NCBI GenBank assembly: GCA_031366005.1
Contig: JANLZB010000045.1
Location: 1-49,743 of the forward strand
Direction of reading: 5' to 3'
DNA length: 49,743 nucleotides
Source: JANLUX01 sp031366005
Lineage (GTDB): Bacteria; Bacteroidota; Bacteroidia; AKYH767-A; OLB10
In this document: positions 14,456 to 24,196 of the stretch, one piece after another
Numbering within the stretch: position 1 is the first letter of the stretch
Layout: each line of letters opens with the position of its first letter
The notes under the pieces: generated by a model
Databases searched by the model: none
What the model was told of the DNA's origin: nothing
Seen by the model: only the letters and a program-made list of their open reading frames with translations
Program-made: the position numbers and the translations under genes

Positions 14456-15907
14456 TTGACTAAAAGAACCTCATTTATTTTAGTAATAATTGTTTTTGCA
14501 ATTGTTTACTCATCCATTTCATTAATCAATCATTACAATTTCAGAACCTATGCCTTCGATCTTGGATTAGTCAATAATGCCATTTATGATTATGCGCATT
14601 TCAGGTGGAATGATTGCATGCTTATGCAGCCGCAATTCACCAATATATTAAGTGATCATTTTTCTTTATATCCTATAATTGTTTCTCCGCTCTATTGGAT
14701 TTTTGGCTCCTACACCATGCTTATATTTCAAATCATTGCCATCTTATTTGGCGGCATTGGCGTATATAAATATTTCACTTTTAAGCGACCTGAAAATGAT
14801 TGGTTGCCCTTGCTGGCAATGATTCATTTTTTTTCGATTTGGGGAATCTATTCTGCTTTAGCATTCGATTACCACGACAATGTGGTTGCTGCAATGATAG
14901 TTCCCTGGTTTTTTATCGCTTTTGAAAAAGGAAATAAAAAGTTATCAGTCTTGCTACTCTTATTGATCCTCATCGGCAAAGAAAATATGGCGCTATGGTC
15001 AAGTTTTATTTGCGCAGGATTGGTACTGTTAAATTATAAAAACAAAGACAAAAGAAATCTTGCTGCATTTTTAGCAATACTAAGTTGTATCTATTTTATT
15101 GTTGCTGTAAAACTGGTTATCCCTTCATTAGCAAATGCAAATCGTGTTTACCGTCATTTTAATTATGCCGCTTTAGGCAGCAATTTTACAGAGGCATTTA
15201 CTACCATTTTTACCAAACCGGTTTATACTTTTAAATTGCTTTTTAAGAACCATCTTAATAATGCTGACACCTATGGAATTAAAAAAGAACTGCATTATAT
15301 GGTTTTGCTTTCAGGAGGCTTTGTATTGTTATTACGCCCACAATACTTAGTAATGCTGATTCCTATTTATGCGCAGAAATTATTCAACGATGATTTTTCC
15401 ATTTGGGGTTTGAATTCACAATATTCAATTGAGTTTGTTCCTATTTTATCTATTGCACTATTTAACTGGATTGGCAGCTTGAAAACGGACAAGAAGATTC
15501 CGCTGGCGATTTTATTTTGTGCAATGACATTTGTTGCAACCATATCATCATTAGATCATCGTCTTTCATTGTGGTACAATGCTGACAATAGCCGGTTTTA
15601 TAGTCCGTCACATTATAAAACAGATTATGATGTAACAAAAATCAATGAGGCGTTAAAACTTATTCCTGACAGTGCAAAAGTGAGTGCATCAAGTCAGATC
15701 GTCCCACACCTGTCGTTCCGCAATTATATTTACCAGTATCCTGATGGAAGTGATTCAGACTATATTGTGCTTTTGATGACAGACAATACTTACCCGTTAA
15801 CAAAAGATGAATTGACTAAAAAAATTGATGAGCAAAAAAATTCAGGTAAGTATGAATTAATTTATGATGAAAACTTGTTGATGATTTTCCGAAAAAAAAA
15901 TAACTAA
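14456..15907 (+). CDS. DUF2079 multi-membrane protein
   Basis: The 483-residue protein has an N-terminal span followed by FRTYAFDLGLVNNAIYDYAH, the hallmark (AFDLG-x-x-x-x-A-x-W/Y) of DUF2079 proteins. These are GT-C-fold relatives of unknown activity. About ten more spans follow, with LAFDYHDNVVAAMIVPW and LIGKENMALW conserved, then a soluble tail of about 90 residues. The start is a TTG: an in-frame stop lies at 14426-14428, no ATG is found between it and the first membrane span, and the next ATG would delete the signature. It lies 43 bp ahead of the MBOAT gene and is probably co-transcribed with it. Confidence 0.8.
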   Translation: MTKRTSFILVIIVFAIVYSSISLINHYNFRTYAFDLGLVNNAIYDYAHFRWNDCMLMQPQFTNILSDHFSLYPIIVSPLYWIFGSYTMLIFQIIAILFGGIGVYKYFTFKRPENDWLPLLAMIHFFSIWGIYSALAFDYHDNVVAAMIVPWFFIAFEKGNKKLSVLLLLLILIGKENMALWSSFICAGLVLLNYKNKDKRNLAAFLAILSCIYFIVAVKLVIPSLANANRVYRHFNYAALGSNFTEAFTTIFTKPVYTFKLLFKNHLNNADTYGIKKELHYMVLLSGGFVLLLRPQYLVMLIPIYAQKLFNDDFSIWGLNSQYSIEFVPILSIALFNWIGSLKTDKKIPLAILFCAMTFVATISSLDHRLSLWYNADNSRFYSPSHYKTDYDVTKINEALKLIPDSAKVSASSQIVPHLSFRNYIYQYPDGSDSDYIVLLMTDNTYPLTKDELTKKIDEQKNSGKYELIYDENLLMIFRKKNN

Positions 15908-15949
15908 ATATCATAAGTAATTTTGAATATCCCAACTTAAAAATAATAT

Positions 15950-17377
15950 ATGGTATTTAGCAGTTCATTTTTTCTGGTTTATTTTTTACCTGCATTTTTA
16001 ATCATTTATTATTTAAGTCCTAAAAGATTTAAAAATATTACTCTGCTTGTTGGCAGCATTGTTTTTTACAGTTGGGGAGCACCCAAATTTATTTTTGTAA
16101 TTATCTCCACAACGTTTATTGATTTTCATCTTGTAAAATGGATGAACAACTCATCCAATAAAAACAAACGAAAAGCCATTTTGATTTTTTCGGTGATGAC
16201 GAATTTAGGTTTGCTGATCTATTTTAAATATTCAAATTTTTTTGTTGAAAACGCAAATGTAATTCTTGATGCAATTGGAATAAAAGAGATTCAATGGATT
16301 AAACTTGCTTTACCAATTGGTATTTCATTTTACACTTTTGAAACCATCACTTATGTGGTGGATGTTTATCGAAGAGTGCATAAGCCTTTGCAAAATTTTT
16401 GGGATTATCAATTGTATATTATTCTTTTTCCTAAACTGATTGCCGGTCCTATTATCCGTTATCATGAAATTGCAGATCAGATTACTGACAGAAGTAAATA
16501 TGATTCTTATGATCATCGTCTGACAGGCTTTTTTCGTTTTGTATTAGGTCTCTCTAAAAAAGTAATTATTGCAAACACCTTAGGAGCCCAGGCGGATTAC
16601 GTTTTCAGTTTAGATCCTTCTACGATCAGTACAGGTACTGCATGGATTGGTGCTTTAGCTTATACCTTCCAGATTTATTTTGACTTCTCCGGTTATTCAG
16701 ACATGGCAATCGGAATAGGTAAAATGCTAGGATTTCGTTTTCCTGAAAATTTTAATAATCCATACATCTCTCAAAGCATCACAGAATTCTGGAGACGCTG
16801 GCACATGACTTTGGGTGCATGGATGCGCAATTATTTATATATCCCATTAGGTGGAAACAAAGTAAAATCAAAATTCAGATTGTATTTTAATTTATGGTTT
16901 GTGTTTCTTGCATCAGGGCTATGGCATGGTGCATCATGGAATTTTATTTTATGGGGAGTATATCACGGATTTTTTTTAGTGATTGAACGTGCTGGTTTCT
17001 CATCATTCACTAACAAGATTGGAAAAGTTCCATCTATTATTTTTACTTTCCTGGTGGTGATAACAGGCTGGGTGCTTTTCAGAGTTGAACATATTTCAAC
17101 AGCATTTACATTCATTAAAAAAATGTATGCCTTTGATTTTAATAATTTAACTATTCAATTGCAGAATGATTTCTATCCTGTATTGTTTCTTGCGTTCTTC
17201 TTTTCGTTTTTTACACTACCAACCTGGGGAGAAAAGATTCAACAAAAAATTTATTTTGAAGAATATTCTTTAACGAGATACTCAATAATGTTCGCTGTTT
17301 CCATTTGTCTTTTCATGATTTCACTTAGTCTTATAACAGCTACCGGTTTTAATCCATTTATTTATTTCAGATTTTAA
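15950..17377 (+). CDS. MBOAT O-acyltransferase, copy 1 (AlgI/DltB/PatA-like)
   Basis: The 475-residue protein carries the MBOAT fold. It starts FSSSFFLVYFLPAFLIIYYL, then KFIFVIISTTFIDF, PIGISFYTFETITYVVDVYR and FPKLIAGPIIRYHEI. The catalytic region is QIYFDFSGYSDMAIGIGKM, FWRRWHMTLGAWMRNYLYIP and SGLWHGASWNFILWG, with the invariant histidine His326. Such proteins bring acetyl groups across the inner membrane for O-acetylation of surface polysaccharides, and they need an SGNH-type partner, here the next gene 9 bp away. The whole arrangement is repeated at 22781-25348. Family members are usually 450-520 residues, so it is complete. Confidence 0.93.
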   Translation: MVFSSSFFLVYFLPAFLIIYYLSPKRFKNITLLVGSIVFYSWGAPKFIFVIISTTFIDFHLVKWMNNSSNKNKRKAILIFSVMTNLGLLIYFKYSNFFVENANVILDAIGIKEIQWIKLALPIGISFYTFETITYVVDVYRRVHKPLQNFWDYQLYIILFPKLIAGPIIRYHEIADQITDRSKYDSYDHRLTGFFRFVLGLSKKVIIANTLGAQADYVFSLDPSTISTGTAWIGALAYTFQIYFDFSGYSDMAIGIGKMLGFRFPENFNNPYISQSITEFWRRWHMTLGAWMRNYLYIPLGGNKVKSKFRLYFNLWFVFLASGLWHGASWNFILWGVYHGFFLVIERAGFSSFTNKIGKVPSIIFTFLVVITGWVLFRVEHISTAFTFIKKMYAFDFNNLTIQLQNDFYPVLFLAFFFSFFTLPTWGEKIQQKIYFEEYSLTRYSIMFAVSICLFMISLSLITATGFNPFIYFRF

Positions 17378-17386
17378 CACTAAACA

Positions 17387-18685
17387 ATGCGGTTATCTAA
17401 AATACTTTTTTTATTAGTGATCACATTGCTTCCACTTCCATTAGTGTATAACATTTTTCGTTTACCAAAAGTTGGTGAACTGTTTGGTGATATTCAATAT
17501 ACAACTGAGCCGGTATTTTCCAGGCATGGCTGGTTTGAAGGAACATATCAGGAACAGTTTGAAAAATTTGCTAATGAAAATTTTGGTTTCCGTAATTTTT
17601 TCGTCCGCTTAAATAATCAAATCTATTTTAGTCTTTTTAAAATTCCAAAAGCGCGCACTGCAGTAATTGGAAAAGATTTATGCCTGTATGAGCGCGGTTA
17701 TATCAAAGCGGTTTACGGTCAGGATTATGTGGGAGAAGCTGAAATAAAGAAAAAGATAACTCAATTCAAGACAGTTCAGGATTTATTGAAGAAAAAAAAT
17801 ATTGATTTGATACTTGTTTTTGCACCGGGTAAAGGAAGTTTTTTTCCTGAATTTATTCCTGATTCATTAAAATCAAAACCAGACACAACTAACTTATCTC
17901 AATATCTCCGCTTTGCTAAAGAAATGAATATAAATTACATTGACTTTAACACTTATTTCATTCAACAGAAAAATATTTCTCCTTATCCTCTTTACTCAAA
18001 ACTGGGTATGCACTGGAGTTATTATGGTTTCACTTTATCAATGGACTCAATGGTTCACTACATCGAAAAATTGCGCACCATTGATCTGCCTGACATCGCA
18101 TTTTCGAATCCTGAATTATCTAACATCCCCAAATTTTATGACAATGATATTGAACAGGGATTAAATCTTTTATTTCCGGTTGACGGCAATTATCCATTGG
18201 CTTATCCTGAAATTTTTTACACAATTAACGCAACTAAAATAAAACCGAAAGCGCTTTTTGTAGCAGACAGTTATTACTGGGGAATATTTAATTCCGGAAT
18301 GCCAGGTAATGTATTTGCAGACACTAAATTCTGGTATTATAATAATGAGATTTTTCCGGATAACTATACAAAACCCACTAATGTAAATACAATTGATTTC
18401 AAAAGCGAGATTCTTAAGCAAGATGCAATTGTAGTTTTATCTACTGATGCAAACCTGCCTAAATTAGGATGGGGATTTATTGAAAGGGCTTATGACACCT
18501 TCACCGGAGCAGGTTTTGAAAACAAATATGATGATGAAGAAATAAAAAGTTCTGAAGAATTGATTCGTTCAGATACAAACACAATGGCTTCGTTAAAACA
18601 GAAAGCTTTAGAAAATAAAATCCCGCTTGATTCAATGATTAAGATAAATGCTATTTGGATGATTGATCAGAAAAGAAAGAAATAA
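17387..18685 (+). CDS. AlgJ/AlgX-like SGNH acetyltransferase partner, copy 1 (DHHW-like)
   Basis: The 432-residue protein has one N-terminal membrane anchor (about residues 5-22) and a large periplasmic part. The SGNH/AlgX pattern is visible: LILVFAPGKGSFFPEFIPDS near 137-156, SKLGMHWSYYGFTLSMDSM with the catalytic-type His209, and PKALFVADSYYWGIFNSGM near 286-304, where A-D-S-Y holds the probable nucleophile serine. These proteins accept acetyl groups delivered by the MBOAT partner and place them on sugar hydroxyls. The gene is 9 bp behind the MBOAT gene. It is homologous to the protein at 24197. Confidence 0.88.
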   Translation: MRLSKILFLLVITLLPLPLVYNIFRLPKVGELFGDIQYTTEPVFSRHGWFEGTYQEQFEKFANENFGFRNFFVRLNNQIYFSLFKIPKARTAVIGKDLCLYERGYIKAVYGQDYVGEAEIKKKITQFKTVQDLLKKKNIDLILVFAPGKGSFFPEFIPDSLKSKPDTTNLSQYLRFAKEMNINYIDFNTYFIQQKNISPYPLYSKLGMHWSYYGFTLSMDSMVHYIEKLRTIDLPDIAFSNPELSNIPKFYDNDIEQGLNLLFPVDGNYPLAYPEIFYTINATKIKPKALFVADSYYWGIFNSGMPGNVFADTKFWYYNNEIFPDNYTKPTNVNTIDFKSEILKQDAIVVLSTDANLPKLGWGFIERAYDTFTGAGFENKYDDEEIKSSEELIRSDTNTMASLKQKALENKIPLDSMIKINAIWMIDQKRKK

Positions 18686-18733
18686 TTATTCAAAAAATAA
18701 ATGGCTTTATGATTTCCAGAAATAAACTTTGGA

Positions 18734-20566
18734 TTAATAGTTTTTTTTCAATGTTTTGATTTCAATTTTAAAATCATCCATGTAATAAGGTTTTTTTGAG
18801 TTGTTGACAATGTAAACCTTTACAATATCATCTTTTGATTTTCTTTGGTCAGGAAAACGAATCCCACATTTTGTTTCGCACCAATCATCAATTTTGTCAG
18901 CTCTGAAATAAACAGGAAAGCTGTTGTAACTATACCCTCCTTGCGGGTTCTCAAAACTTATAATTAATTCCGGATAACAATTTTCTGAAGTAAGGTATGA
19001 TTGACAGCTAACGAAGATGTAAACCGGAAGTGAATCAGAAAATTCAGAAAGCTTAATATCAAATCCTGGTGAATAATAATCCGGACGAAACACCTTACTC
19101 GAATACTTACCGGAATACTGATAGTCTTTAGAATAGCTGTCCTTATTACCCCAATCCTCATCACTATCGAAATTATTAAAAAATGTTTTTGTACTTAATA
19201 TTTCATCTTCTGGAATAATATCACCATAGTTTCTGGATAAAACTCCCATGTATTTCTTATCAGTTTTTAAAAATATTTTCCAGTATTTAATCTTATCCAT
19301 ATTCTCCCCGTGTAGTATTATATTGATGTATTGATAATTCTGAATATTATTTAAGACAATTGCACAACAGGTAATAATAACCCAGGCAATGTTAAAACCA
19401 AGCAATGAATTACTTAAAAGAAAAGCAAAGAGTATCATAAAAAATGGATAGAATTCAATAAATGCCCTCAATCCAAAACCATATCCATAAATAGGATTAG
19501 TCCAGCATGAAATAACATAAGCGACTATAAAAAGAAAAAGAAATAATACAATCGCATTGAATATATTTTGTTTAAACAAGTAATAAAAACCAAAAAGCGA
19601 AAGGAAGACAAGTGGAGTATAAATAAATAACCCTTTACGGTAACTCCACAGAACAGTTTCTAATTGGGGTTTCAGGAAATCTAAATGTTCTTCCTTGTAT
19701 CCATACACAAACCATTTCCCTGTTTGAATATAATAAGCTAAACTTTGAATAAAAATTATTAATAGTAGTGTTAACAGTCCAAAAATTAATATCCTTTTTT
19801 TGCTGAGAATTTTTTTAACTGTTAAAATGAATGAATGAAAACTTATTGAAAAGAAAGGAAAAGATAAAAGCACAATTCCGTTTACAGGGCGACAAATAAT
19901 TATTAATGATATAATAACAAACAAGAAATATAAATGTTTGTTTTTGAAATCAACTGTAATAATTTTTGAGTAGTAACAAAACATTGCAATTAATGAAAAA
20001 GAATACACATGAGAAAGTGAAGGTTCATGCAGATAATAATTCATAAGATTTGTACCAAGTGCAAAGGCAATCATAGTAAATGCTATTATGCGATCTGATA
20101 TATTATAATTGTCTAATAATTTTTTCACATAATACAACCCTAATAAAAGATAAAAGACGGAAGCAAAAAAAACAGACAACTGGAAAGGCAGTGAATAACC
20201 ATCAACAGGAAAATTAAACAGATAACTTAGTATACAGGCTGCAAAAAAGAAAGGCATTAATAACAGTGCAACTCCTGCGAAATATTTATTTACTTTTTCA
20301 TGATCCACTTCTTTCATAAAAAAATCAGGAGGCACTCCCACTTCTTTATTCAGCTCTTTATCTGCCGCATTAACAAATTTGAATGTGAAGTCATGATAAA
20401 TAAATGCAGCAGGCAAATAAGCATAATAGCCCAAACCATCTCCACTTATAATATACTTCCATCTTCCGTTATCAAGGCAATTTATTTTTAAGTAAACTAA
20501 AGAATAAATAAGAATGATTACAAAAGATAATTTTGAGTAAATGTTTTTCTTAAGAAATTTATTCAT
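18734..20566 (-). CDS. Large membrane protein with C-terminal beta-rich domain (GT-C-like)
   Basis: The protein is 610 residues from the ATG at 20566 (a GTG three codons earlier is possible but overlaps the preceding stop). Residues about 1-420 form ten or more membrane spans with the early loop DGRWKYIISGDGLGYYAYLP, like the loop of the protein at 21306 (QDVIFYYSYLPAIF). Both share FVYGYKEEHLDFLKPQL or VYYSYQKESFFFSNPH, then W-S-Y-R-K-G-L-F-I-Y-T-P. Residues about 440-610 are soluble and beta-rich, ending in YYMDDFKIEIK, and resemble the two lipoproteins of this region. I infer a GT-C-type sugar transferase fused to a carbohydrate-binding-like module. The activity is unproven. Confidence 0.72.
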   Translation of the reverse strand: MNKFLKKNIYSKLSFVIILIYSLVYLKINCLDNGRWKYIISGDGLGYYAYLPAAFIYHDFTFKFVNAADKELNKEVGVPPDFFMKEVDHEKVNKYFAGVALLLMPFFFAACILSYLFNFPVDGYSLPFQLSVFFASVFYLLLGLYYVKKLLDNYNISDRIIAFTMIAFALGTNLMNYYLHEPSLSHVYSFSLIAMFCYYSKIITVDFKNKHLYFLFVIISLIIICRPVNGIVLLSFPFFSISFHSFILTVKKILSKKRILIFGLLTLLLIIFIQSLAYYIQTGKWFVYGYKEEHLDFLKPQLETVLWSYRKGLFIYTPLVFLSLFGFYYLFKQNIFNAIVLFLFLFIVAYVISCWTNPIYGYGFGLRAFIEFYPFFMILFAFLLSNSLLGFNIAWVIITCCAIVLNNIQNYQYINIILHGENMDKIKYWKIFLKTDKKYMGVLSRNYGDIIPEDEILSTKTFFNNFDSDEDWGNKDSYSKDYQYSGKYSSKVFRPDYYSPGFDIKLSEFSDSLPVYIFVSCQSYLTSENCYPELIISFENPQGGYSYNSFPVYFRADKIDDWCETKCGIRFPDQRKSKDDIVKVYIVNNSKKPYYMDDFKIEIKTLKKNY

Positions 20567-20574
20567 ATCAAACA

Positions 20575-21087
20575 CTAATTAACAAACTCCACTTCAAAAT
20601 CATCTAAATAAATTTCTTCCTTACTATCATTCGCTACATAAAAACGGAAGAGGTTTTCGTTATTGTTAAAATCATTCTTTTTAAGATTTAATATGTATTC
20701 TACTTTATACCATTTATTGGCTTCATGGGAGTAATTCTGAAGCCATACTGATTGCCATGTAATGAGTGAATCGTTTTTTTTAAGCTCGGTAATTAATGCA
20801 CCTTTTGCACTCCTGGATTTAAACATTGCCCAAACCGATGCTTTTACTGCCGTAACCGGAAGGAATCTTTCATTAACAAGAGAGAGAGGCAAATTAAATC
20901 CAAGACTATAAATTGTAACTGAGTCAATTTTGGAAACATATTCTCCTGAATGCGCATCTTTAGATTTAAAAATTGTTACATCTCTATACCATCCCAATGA
21001 AGACTCTATATTGTTTTTAAAATAAAGACCACTTTGCACCTTTGGAGATTCTTTGCAGGAGAAAAACAGAATGGACAACACCAACAT
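20575..21087 (-). CDS. Lipoprotein with beta-rich (carbohydrate-binding-like) domain
   Basis: The likely mature protein starts at the cysteine of LVLSILFFSCKES. I use the ATG at 21087; a TTG at 21099 adds a more basic start (L-R-F-I), and a GTG at 21168 is also open. About 160 residues of beta-rich sequence follow: YFKNNIESSLGWYRDV, DAHSGEYVSKIDSVTIYS, VKASVWAMFKSRSAKGALI, and the ending EEIYLDDFEVEF. This matches the lipoprotein at 25414 and the tails of the membrane proteins at 18734 and 25991. It is co-directional with and just upstream of the 18734 gene. A role in binding or presenting the glycan outside the inner membrane is inferred. Confidence 0.72.
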   Translation of the reverse strand: MLVLSILFFSCKESPKVQSGLYFKNNIESSLGWYRDVTIFKSKDAHSGEYVSKIDSVTIYSLGFNLPLSLVNERFLPVTAVKASVWAMFKSRSAKGALITELKKNDSLITWQSVWLQNYSHEANKWYKVEYILNLKKNDFNNNENLFRFYVANDSKEEIYLDDFEVEFVN

Positions 21088-21305
21088 TATAAAGCGCAAC
21101 TGCTTTCGGGCAGTTGATTTTGTAATACAGAGATAAGTCAGGATTTTTGTGTTCGGTTTTAATTGCACACTGGCAAATATAATAGCTTACTTAAAGGATG
21201 CAATCATAGAATAAAAGATTATCTCCGATTCTACGGAACTTTCTATTATTTCCGGTTCAGTATATTTACCATGACCTCTGAAAAAAAAATATTGATCAAA
21301 AAATC

Positions 21306-22646
21306 ATGCTGCCAAAAAAACTATCCAGTGTTGCGATTATAATTATTTCCATTTTCTTTTTATGGAAATTCCTGGAATTTAAGCGATTCAAACAAACGAA
21401 TTTTATTGACCAGGATGTAATATTTTATTATTCCTATTTGCCTGCAATTTTTATTCATCATGATATTAAACTCACATTTACTGATGGTGGAAAAGAAGGA
21501 AATCATTTCTGGCCTGAGAAGGCACCTAACGGAAATACCATAATTAAAATGACTTGTGGAATGTCAATTTTATATTCTCCATTCTTTTTTATCGGACATG
21601 GCTTTGCACAACTTTTAGGATATGAAACCAATGGTTATTCTATTCCTTATGGTTTTGCCTTATATCTTGGAACTATTATCTATGTTATAATTGGTTTTAT
21701 TTTTCTCCGAAAGATTTTGTTATTATATTTTGAAGAAAAGATTGTTGCATTAACATTGTTGACACTTGGTTTAGGCACCAACCTCTTTTACCAAAGCACG
21801 CTGGAGGCATTGCTTACACATGGTTATAATTTTACTCTTGGCGCCATTTTTCTTTTCCTCACCATAAAATGGCATAACAAGCCAACAGTAATAAAGTCTG
21901 TACTGATAGGGCTAACAGGGGGTTTAATTGTATTAATAAGGCCTGTAAATGTACTCGTTGCGTTGGTGTTTATTCTGTATCAAATTTATAACCGCGATTC
22001 TTTGAAAAATAAATTAATATTTTTTAAAAGTAACTTCCATTATTTATTATTGATTCTATCTGCTTCGTTCCTGATGTTTCTGCCTCAGCTATTGTATTGG
22101 CATTACATTACGGGTAACTGGGTTTATTATTCTTATCAGAAAGAAAGTTTCTTTTTTAGCAATCCACATATAGCAGAAGGATTGTTCAGCTACCGTAAAG
22201 GATGGCTTCTTTATACTCCTGTAATGACATTTAGCATTTTAGGTATGTTATTTCTTAAGAAGAATCTTCCTGAGTATTTCTATACATTAATAATTCTTCT
22301 TATTGTAACCGTTTATGTAACATTCAGCTGGTGGTGCTGGTGGTATGGAGGAACTTTTTCACAAAGAACGATGGTTGATTTTTATCCTTATTTATCCATT
22401 TCCCTCGCATTGTTTTTTAAAAAATTACTGGAGTCAAAATTTTTAGTAACGGGACTTTGCTTAACTGCATTTTTTATTTTTCTTAATATCTACCAGACGT
22501 ATCAATTTAAAAAAAGTCAGATACACTGGGAAGCGATGACACAAAAAGCATATTGGGATGTATTTATAAGAAACAAACGATGGAACCCTTATGATCTCAA
22601 AAAACCTGATGTTGCTAATGCATACAAAGGAATTGATGAATATTAG
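21306..22646 (+). CDS. GT-C-like membrane protein, relative of the 18734 protein
   Basis: This 446-residue protein has about eleven membrane spans and lacks the C-terminal soluble domain. The first outside loop has FIDQDVIFYYSYLPAIFIHH, and later LLTHGYNFTLGAIFLF, RPVNVLVALVF, YSYRKGWLLYTP and TFSWWCWWYGGTFSQRTMVD are seen. The acidic early loop and the WWYGG-x-x-x-Q-R segment suggest the GT-C fold. It resembles the membrane half of the protein at 18734, so the two probably arose by duplication. It precedes the second MBOAT gene by about 135 bp. Confidence 0.75.
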   Translation: MLPKKLSSVAIIIISIFFLWKFLEFKRFKQTNFIDQDVIFYYSYLPAIFIHHDIKLTFTDGGKEGNHFWPEKAPNGNTIIKMTCGMSILYSPFFFIGHGFAQLLGYETNGYSIPYGFALYLGTIIYVIIGFIFLRKILLLYFEEKIVALTLLTLGLGTNLFYQSTLEALLTHGYNFTLGAIFLFLTIKWHNKPTVIKSVLIGLTGGLIVLIRPVNVLVALVFILYQIYNRDSLKNKLIFFKSNFHYLLLILSASFLMFLPQLLYWHYITGNWVYYSYQKESFFFSNPHIAEGLFSYRKGWLLYTPVMTFSILGMLFLKKNLPEYFYTLIILLIVTVYVTFSWWCWWYGGTFSQRTMVDFYPYLSISLALFFKKLLESKFLVTGLCLTAFFIFLNIYQTYQFKKSQIHWEAMTQKAYWDVFIRNKRWNPYDLKKPDVANAYKGIDEY

Positions 22647-22780
22647 CTGCAGCTTTTAAAATCAGGAGACGTTAGTTATAGACTAAAAAACAGCTTGCTC
22701 TTGTTGAAATTTATTATTTAGTTTCGCTCACAAATCATCAATGGCTGCAATCCTAAAAAAGTGACACCGAATAACTAAGT

Positions 22781-24196
22781 ATGGTTTTTAGCAGCAATTT
22801 ATTCCTTTGTATTTTCTTACCGGTTTTTCTTTTACTGCTTTTTATAACCCCGCTTAAATACCGTAATTACACCATTGTATTCTCCAGCTTAATGTTTTAT
22901 GCATGGGGTGCACCACGTTTTGTTTTTGTATTGATGGCTTCACTCCTTCTGGATTTCTTTTTAGCTAAAGCCATATATAAAGCAAATGCAAAGAGTAAAA
23001 AAGCACTGCTTATTTTCTCTATTGTAATAAGTGTTGGAATGATGATGTATTTTAAATATGCAAACTTTTTTATAGCAAATGTTAATACTGTTTTTGATGC
23101 ATTGAACATTAGTCAAATGAATGTACTCAACATTGCTTTGCCAATAGGAATTTCTTTTTTTACGTTTCATCAGTTAAGTTATATCATTGATGTTTACAGG
23201 GGAGTAAAGGAGCCAATGAAAAAATTAACCGATTATGGATTGTATATTTTATTGTTTCCTCAATTGATCGCAGGTCCCATCATTCGTTTTAATGAAATTG
23301 CTGATCAGATAAAAGACAGGCGAAACCAGGAAACAATTGACAATAAACTTTTAGGGTTATATCGTTTCATTATCGGCTTATCAAAAAAGGTGATCATTGC
23401 AAATGCAATGGCGGTGGTAGCAGATCAGTATTTTAATAAATCAGTTTCAGACATCACCACATTGGAAGCATGGGTGGGAGTATTGGCATATACATTCCAG
23501 ATTTATTTCGACTTCAGTGGCTACTCCGACATGGCAATTGGCCTGGCGCGAATGATGGGTTTTATATTTCCAGAAAATTTTAACAATCCATACATTGCAC
23601 AGAGCATCACTGATTTCTGGAGAAGATGGCATATCACATTAAGCCGATGGATGCGCGATTATCTATACATTCCATTAGGAGGAAATAAAGTTTCAACCAG
23701 GCGTATGTATATCAACCTTTGGATTGTATTTCTGCTTTCAGGTTTCTGGCACGGAGCGTCATGGAATTTTATTGTTTGGGGAATATTTCACGGAACTTTT
23801 TTAATCTTAGATCGCATTTTTTTAATTCGCTTGTTATCTAAGCTGGCAAGTCCTTTCAGGATTATGATAACTTTTATTATTGTAATGATTGGTTGGGTTT
23901 TTTTCAGATCAGCTACTTTAACTCAGGCTATAGAATATTTAGATAAAATGTTTTCTTTACCCGAGTCTTTTGACATTAATTTAAGTCATCGTTTTATAAT
24001 ACTTTCAATTGCAGCTTTGATATTTTCTTTTATCGGTGCTGTAAAAAATGCTGAAGAAAAACAATTAGCATTTTATAATCTATTGACAAAAAAGAGATTT
24101 GTTTTTTTATCCATTGCTTGCTCATGTCTGTTCGTGTGGAGTTTAGCAGAAGTAACAGTTACAGGCTTTAATCCATTTATCTATTTCAGATTTTAA
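22781..24196 (+). CDS. MBOAT O-acyltransferase, copy 2 (AlgI/DltB/PatA-like)
   Basis: The 471-residue protein is a close relative of the copy at 15950: FSSNLFLCIFLPVFLLLLF, PIGISFFTFHQLSYIIDVYR, FPQLIAGPIIRFNEIADQI, QIYFDFSGYSDMAIGLARMM, FWRRWHITLSRWMRDYLYIP and SGFWHGASWNFIVWG with His324. The last residues F-N-P-F-I-Y-F-R-F are identical in the two copies. It is complete and ends directly at the start of its SGNH partner. A possible promoter (TTG near 22695, TAGTTTCG at 22719-22726) lies about 60 bases upstream, so this copy may be expressed on its own. Confidence 0.93.
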   Translation: MVFSSNLFLCIFLPVFLLLLFITPLKYRNYTIVFSSLMFYAWGAPRFVFVLMASLLLDFFLAKAIYKANAKSKKALLIFSIVISVGMMMYFKYANFFIANVNTVFDALNISQMNVLNIALPIGISFFTFHQLSYIIDVYRGVKEPMKKLTDYGLYILLFPQLIAGPIIRFNEIADQIKDRRNQETIDNKLLGLYRFIIGLSKKVIIANAMAVVADQYFNKSVSDITTLEAWVGVLAYTFQIYFDFSGYSDMAIGLARMMGFIFPENFNNPYIAQSITDFWRRWHITLSRWMRDYLYIPLGGNKVSTRRMYINLWIVFLLSGFWHGASWNFIVWGIFHGTFLILDRIFLIRLLSKLASPFRIMITFIIVMIGWVFFRSATLTQAIEYLDKMFSLPESFDINLSHRFIILSIAALIFSFIGAVKNAEEKQLAFYNLLTKKRFVFLSIACSCLFVWSLAEVTVTGFNPFIYFRF